DNA from: Embleya scabrispora DSM 41855
Lineage (GTDB): Bacteria > Actinomycetota > Actinomycetes > Streptomycetales > Streptomycetaceae
Assembly (NCBI RefSeq): GCF_000372745.1
Contig: NZ_KB889561.1
Span: 348,878-412,877, forward strand
Direction of reading: 5' to 3'
DNA length: 64,000 nt
Of this stretch, positions 60,636 to 64,000 are shown piece after piece (the stretch's first letter is position 1; every line of letters starts with the position of its first letter). The translations under genes were made by a program, and so were the position numbers. The notes under the pieces are model-generated. The model saw nothing but the letters and a program-made list of their open reading frames with translations. It did not search any database and had not been told where the DNA came from.

Positions 60636-62020
60636 GTGCGCAGCAACTTTCCGGCGCGCTCGCGCAACACCCGCACGGCTTCGGTGGCGGCCTGCTCGGC
60701 TTTGACGGCCGGCTTGTCGGCCGTACCGCCGGCCCAGGCGCCGGCGTGGATCGCGACGGTCTTCTTCTTCACGACGGTCTCGACAGCGAGCGGCTGGACC
60801 CGGAAGCTGCCCGCGTCCCAGCGCAACAGGCCGATGCACGCGCTCGACGTCGCGACGGCGTCGGGAGTGAGCGGGCCGGCCGAGGGTATGCGGTCCGCGT
60901 CGACGGGGAGGCGCTGTCCGGCGACCGTGAACGCGAGCCGGCCGTCGTCTCGTTGTACCGCGTAGTCCTCCAGGAACACGGGGACTGCGATGACCGCCGG
61001 ATGCCGGTCCAGGGGCGCGATCGCCCCGGCGCCGGCGCCGGGCAGCGCGACCCGGGCGGTGGCGAAGGCGTCGGCGGGTTCGCCGAGGCGCGCGTGCGCG
61101 TCGCTCCAGATCAGGTCGCCCTCGGCGGTGATCGGCATGTCCGTCAGATGCATCGAGCGGCCGTCGCCGGCGGCGGCCGGCAACGACATGTGCGGGCGCA
61201 GCAGTTGCCATACGCCGACGCCGACGACCGTGTCCGGCTTGGGTGCCGAGACGCTCGCCCGCACCAGACGTGGCGAGCTGCCGTCTGCGGGCTCGAACAC
61301 CGCGTGGACCTGGGCCTGTACGGCGGTCGCGTGCTCGTGCAGGTCGACGCCCAACGGCAGCAACCGACCGGTCACGGCCTCCATGGCGGGCGAGCCGCCG
61401 GCGCCGGGGTGGGTCAGCATCATCGCGCGCGACCACAGGTCGGCCCAGCGGCGCACCGGGAAGCGTTCCAGGGCCGCGCCCGGGCAACACGCCGCGAGTT
61501 CGGCGGCGAAGCCGTCCAACAGCGTGGCCGGGCGGCGCAGCGCCGGGTCCGGGAGCATTGCGGAGACGACCTGCCCCGCCCCGGAGACCAGGTCGTGGTC
61601 GATGCCCTGCCATCCGGCGCGGGCCAGGTCGGCGAGCCAGGCACGCGCCGCGGCGAGCAGGTTCACCGCCTCGAACGCGCCCGGTTTCGCCGCCGGTTGC
61701 CCGGCACGGCCTCGGCCGGTGGCCTCGTCGACCCGGGTGGTGAGCGCGTCGTGGATCGCGCCGAGCAGCGCGGTGCGGGCGGCGGCGAGGGCGAGCAGGT
61801 GGTCCTCGCTCGCGGCGCCGACCGCCGCCTTCTCGACGGCTTCGGCGACCAGGGAGGCGAGCGGCGTGCCGGCGACGGCGGCGGCCAGTTCGGTCAGCGC
61901 GGCGGCCTGGGTGGGCTGCGGTCGGAGCAGGCCGCCGATCAGGGTCCGGTCGAACGCTTCGACCACCGCGAGGGCTTCGTCGAGTCCGGGGACGGGTTCG
62001 GCGAGCAGATCGGCGCGCAT
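60632..62020 (-). CDS. Uncharacterised protein of the SWIM-VWA-MoxR operon
   Basis: A 462-residue soluble protein, Ala/Leu-rich and helical in its first half (LLRPQPTQAAALTELAAAVA, LALAAARTALLGAIHDALTT), beta-rich in the second (DTVVGVGVWQLLRPHMSLPA, HPAVIAVPVFLEDYAVQRDD, GRLAFTVAGQRLPVDADRIP). No catalytic motif or known family is recognised. ATG 62020 overlaps the SWIM stop by one base (TGATG), and its own stop overlaps the VWA start, so it is an integral part of the complex or pathway. Confidence 0.82.
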   Translation of the reverse strand: MRADLLAEPVPGLDEALAVVEAFDRTLIGGLLRPQPTQAAALTELAAAVAGTPLASLVAEAVEKAAVGAASEDHLLALAAARTALLGAIHDALTTRVDEATGRGRAGQPAAKPGAFEAVNLLAAARAWLADLARAGWQGIDHDLVSGAGQVVSAMLPDPALRRPATLLDGFAAELAACCPGAALERFPVRRWADLWSRAMMLTHPGAGGSPAMEAVTGRLLPLGVDLHEHATAVQAQVHAVFEPADGSSPRLVRASVSAPKPDTVVGVGVWQLLRPHMSLPAAAGDGRSMHLTDMPITAEGDLIWSDAHARLGEPADAFATARVALPGAGAGAIAPLDRHPAVIAVPVFLEDYAVQRDDGRLAFTVAGQRLPVDADRIPSAGPLTPDAVATSSACIGLLRWDAGSFRVQPLAVETVVKKKTVAIHAGAWAGGTADKPAVKAEQAATEAVRVLRERAGKLLRT

Positions 62021-62538
62021 CAGGCCGCCGCCCCGGTCGGTGGAAACCATTGCATCTCCGGCAACGGCGTTGTGTCGGCGACCAGTTCGAGGTAGCCGAG
62101 GTGGCGCAGGAACCGACTGAAGACGGGTGCGGCGGCCGTGCCGTCGGCCTGCGCCGGGCGGGTGGCGGTCATCGTGGTGATGATGGCCGGGGCGCCGGCC
62201 GCCGCGTCGACCTCGACGCGCAGATAGCGCGCGACCCGCTCGGCGCCGTACTGGAGCACCGCCTCGGTGATCAGCGCTTGGATGTGCTTGCAGAACGAGC
62301 CGCGGGCGCCGCCGCAGGGCCGGTTGTTGTTGGTGCTGCACGCGAAGGAGTAGCCGCGCGTCGCGACCGACGAGACGTAGACCCGTCCGATGTCGGAGCC
62401 GCTGGACACCACGCCCTGAAGGCGTCCGTCGGCCAGTTCGACGAACGGGACCTTGGCGAGCTTGCGTGGCCGGGCGGGTGGGATCACCCGCGCCGTGCTC
62501 GACGCCTCCCACACTTTCCCATCTCCATCCGGGAACAC
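62020..62538 (-). CDS. SWIM-type zinc-finger protein, first gene of the operon
   Basis: A 172-residue protein. After a basic N-terminus (PPARPRKLAKVPFVELADGR) a zinc-binding block FACSTNNNRPCGGARGSFCK then HI (about 70-90) matches the C-x-n-C-x-H outline of SWIM fingers with an extra Cys; the C-terminal half (RYLRVEVDAAAGAPAIITTM) is beta-rich. SWIM domains bind DNA or proteins. GTG 62538 has AAAGGAGA upstream, the best ribosome site of the operon. Confidence 0.82.
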   Translation of the reverse strand: MFPDGDGKVWEASSTARVIPPARPRKLAKVPFVELADGRLQGVVSSGSDIGRVYVSSVATRGYSFACSTNNNRPCGGARGSFCKHIQALITEAVLQYGAERVARYLRVEVDAAAGAPAIITTMTATRPAQADGTAAAPVFSRFLRHLGYLELVADTTPLPEMQWFPPTGAAA

Positions 62539-62711
62539 ACCATCTCCTTTACGCCCAGGGGGGTTCGCCCCACCGGATCGGCGGGACGGCCCGAACGTAC
62601 CGGCGATCACCGACAGTGTCGGCGTGGGTGGTTCCGATCCGCGGGTACGGCTGTGGCATCGTGGCGGGTTCAGTGCGCAGCGGCGCCCCGACGAACGCGA
62701 GAGGCCACGAC

Positions 62712-63608
62712 GTGTCCGAAGACGTATTCGCCCTTCCCGTCGTCCGGCGACTGGGCGTCCACCTGTCCCTGCGCCGGCTCGGCGCGCTGGACGTGGTCGT
62801 GCTGGACCACCCGCGGGTGCGTGCCGCGATCGCCCTCCAGGGTGCCCACCTCCTCGCCTGGCAACCGCAGGGCGCGGAGCCGGTGTTGTGGCTGAGCGAT
62901 GCCGGCGCTTTCGAGGAGGGGCGGGCGGTGCGCGGCGGCGTGCCGATCTGCTGGCCGTGGTTCGGCCCGGCGGGTCGCCCGAACCACGGCTTCGCCCGCA
63001 TCCTGCCGTGGACACTGCTCGACTCCGGCGAGGACGACGACGCGGCACACGTGAGCCTGATCCTGCGCGACGGCGAGGAGTCGCGGGCGTACTGGCCGTT
63101 CGCGTTCGAGGTGGTCGCCCGCTTCACGCTGGGGCGAAACGAGTGCCGCATCGAGCTGACGGCCCGCGGCGACTTCGAGAGCACCGCCGCGCTGCACACC
63201 TACCTGCGTGTCGGCGACCTCGACGGTGTCCGGGTCACCGGTCTGCACGGGCACTACATCGACAAGGTCCTCGACATCGAGGCGGACGCGGACAACGATC
63301 CGGACCAGGGCGGGAACGGGTTGTCCTTCCCGGAGCGGATCGACCGCATCTACACGCGCCCGGACGACGTCAGTCGGCTCCACGACCCCTCCGGGAAACG
63401 GATCGTCGAGGTACACCACGCCGGGCACAGCGACGTGGTGGTGTGGAACCCGGGCGCGGAACTCACTCGCACCATGGCCGATGTGCCGGACGACGGCCAC
63501 CGGGAATTCGTCTGTGTGGAGACCGCCCGCGTCTCCCGGCCGCTGGTGAGCGATCCGCAGGCACCCACGCACCTGACCGCGACGCTTCGGATCGCCGCCG
63601 ACGGATAG
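62712..63608 (+). CDS. D-hexose-6-phosphate epimerase-like (aldose 1-epimerase fold) protein
   Basis: A 298-residue beta-sandwich protein of the YeaD-like hexose-6-phosphate mutarotase group, which interconverts alpha and beta anomers. Visible: ALQGAHLLAWQPQGAEPVLW, RGGVPICWPWFGPAGRPNHG then FAR (catalytic His region, about 80-100), LHTYLRVGDLDGVRVTGLHG (second His), and DVVVWNPGAEL. GTG 62712 follows GAGAGG. Divergent from the SWIM operon; stand-alone metabolic gene. Confidence 0.9.
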   Translation: MSEDVFALPVVRRLGVHLSLRRLGALDVVVLDHPRVRAAIALQGAHLLAWQPQGAEPVLWLSDAGAFEEGRAVRGGVPICWPWFGPAGRPNHGFARILPWTLLDSGEDDDAAHVSLILRDGEESRAYWPFAFEVVARFTLGRNECRIELTARGDFESTAALHTYLRVGDLDGVRVTGLHGHYIDKVLDIEADADNDPDQGGNGLSFPERIDRIYTRPDDVSRLHDPSGKRIVEVHHAGHSDVVVWNPGAELTRTMADVPDDGHREFVCVETARVSRPLVSDPQAPTHLTATLRIAADG

Positions 63609-64000
63609 GCCCCACACCCGGGCCGGCGGGGCGATGCCGGCACTCTTCGGCGCCCGGGTCGCTCGTTCCGCAACGGCAGCGGGCCCCGGCCGGGCAATCG
63701 GGCCGGGTAGGGGGCCATCCCCTGCCACCCGAAGACGGCGCCGCGCCGCGAGGGTGTGCGGCGCCGTTGGCGTCGAGGTCGGTGAGGGTGGCCGCCTCAC
63801 GGCGGAAGGCACACCGTGGCTCCAGCCGAGCGGTATTCCACGGAGGCAATGGTTGGGCCCGGGGGCGCACCCTCACCGACACCTGAACAACCTACCTCCT
63901 CGCCGGATCATTCCCGCTCACCGAAACCCGTGCCGCCGATCCCGCCGTCGGGTCGGGCCGGCTCCGCGGACTCGGCGGGTCGCCGCGACCGGCTCGGGAG
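63609..64000. other. Terminal intergenic region
   Basis: After the epimerase stop a weak GC hairpin (63609-63613 with 63628-63632) may end its transcript. No gene is supported up to the window end. The main structure is the long inverted repeat at 63778-63880. Confidence 0.5.
63778..63880. ncRNA. Structured element with 13-bp closing stem
   Basis: Arms GTCGGTGAGGGTG (63778-63790) and CACCCTCACCGAC (63868-63880) are perfectly complementary across a 77-nt interior. The interior holds hairpin CCGCC-TCAC-GGCGG (63792-63805) and arms CCGTGG (63814-63819) with CCACGG (63838-63843). This gives a multibranched fold on either strand. It could be a small RNA, a leader element of a gene beyond the window, or a small non-autonomous mobile element. 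Strand and nature are undecided. Confidence 0.45.

Noticed and set aside
63609..63632. Terminator directly after the epimerase gene
   Set aside because: Only a 5-bp perfect stem with a large loop; mentioned in the intergenic entry but too weak for its own call.

Overview
This window is chromosomal DNA from a high-GC actinomycete, most likely Streptomyces or a close relative in Streptomycetaceae. The evidence is very high GC with almost exclusively G/C third positions, frequent GTG starts, 4-bp GTGA/ATGA gene overlaps, several apparently leaderless genes, and Streptomyces-typical families: an SAV2177-type methyltransferase, an NnaR-type HemD/OmpR regulator and an actinobacterial DMATS prenyltransferase. 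No rRNA, tRNA, CRISPR array, prophage or intact insertion sequence was recognised.

Layout. 1-2618 is the 3' part of a helicase with helicase-associated repeats. 2667-12710 is mixed metabolism and regulation: serine hydrolase, DppA-type aminopeptidase, SMP-30 lactonase with a divergent Lrp regulator, ABC exporter, secreted HNH nuclease and a winged-helix protein with a lipoprotein. 13007-21480 leans to secondary metabolism and secretion: an aromatic prenyltransferase, a large AAA regulator, a secreted carboxylesterase, a tendamistat-like secreted protein, a regulator and a small secreted protein behind a Crp-like site. 21712-28508 holds an ArsR/CDF metal efflux pair, an EEP hydrolase, an MFS/TetR pair with a perfect operator, and a methyltransferase. 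29045-30066 is a gene-decay zone with two recognisable remnants. 30105-32488 is a coupled AAA ATPase and membrane TPR protein.

32948-42644 is a complete assimilatory nitrate cluster: narK, nirD, nirB, a FAD/NAD oxidoreductase and nasA on the minus strand, with an nnaR-type activator divergent from nasA. NarK imports nitrate, NasA (perhaps fed by the FAD protein) reduces it to nitrite, and NirBD reduces nitrite to ammonium. A four-copy 30-bp repeat lies at the start of the FAD oxidoreductase gene.

42841-54849 holds cyclophilin, two membrane/secreted unknowns, an MMPL transporter, an SDR and NAD(P)-binding pair with a TetR regulator, an MFS exporter, a chimeric pseudogene (asparagine-synthase N-terminus fused to a siderophore ABC ATPase C-terminus), and a methyltransferase divergent from an XRE-cupin regulator. 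55211-62538 is a tightly coupled five-gene operon (SWIM zinc finger, unknown protein, VWA protein, MoxR AAA ATPase, DUF5682). It is the best candidate in the window for a poorly described system. 62712-63608 is a hexose-6-phosphate epimerase-like protein, followed by a structured inverted-repeat element near the window end.
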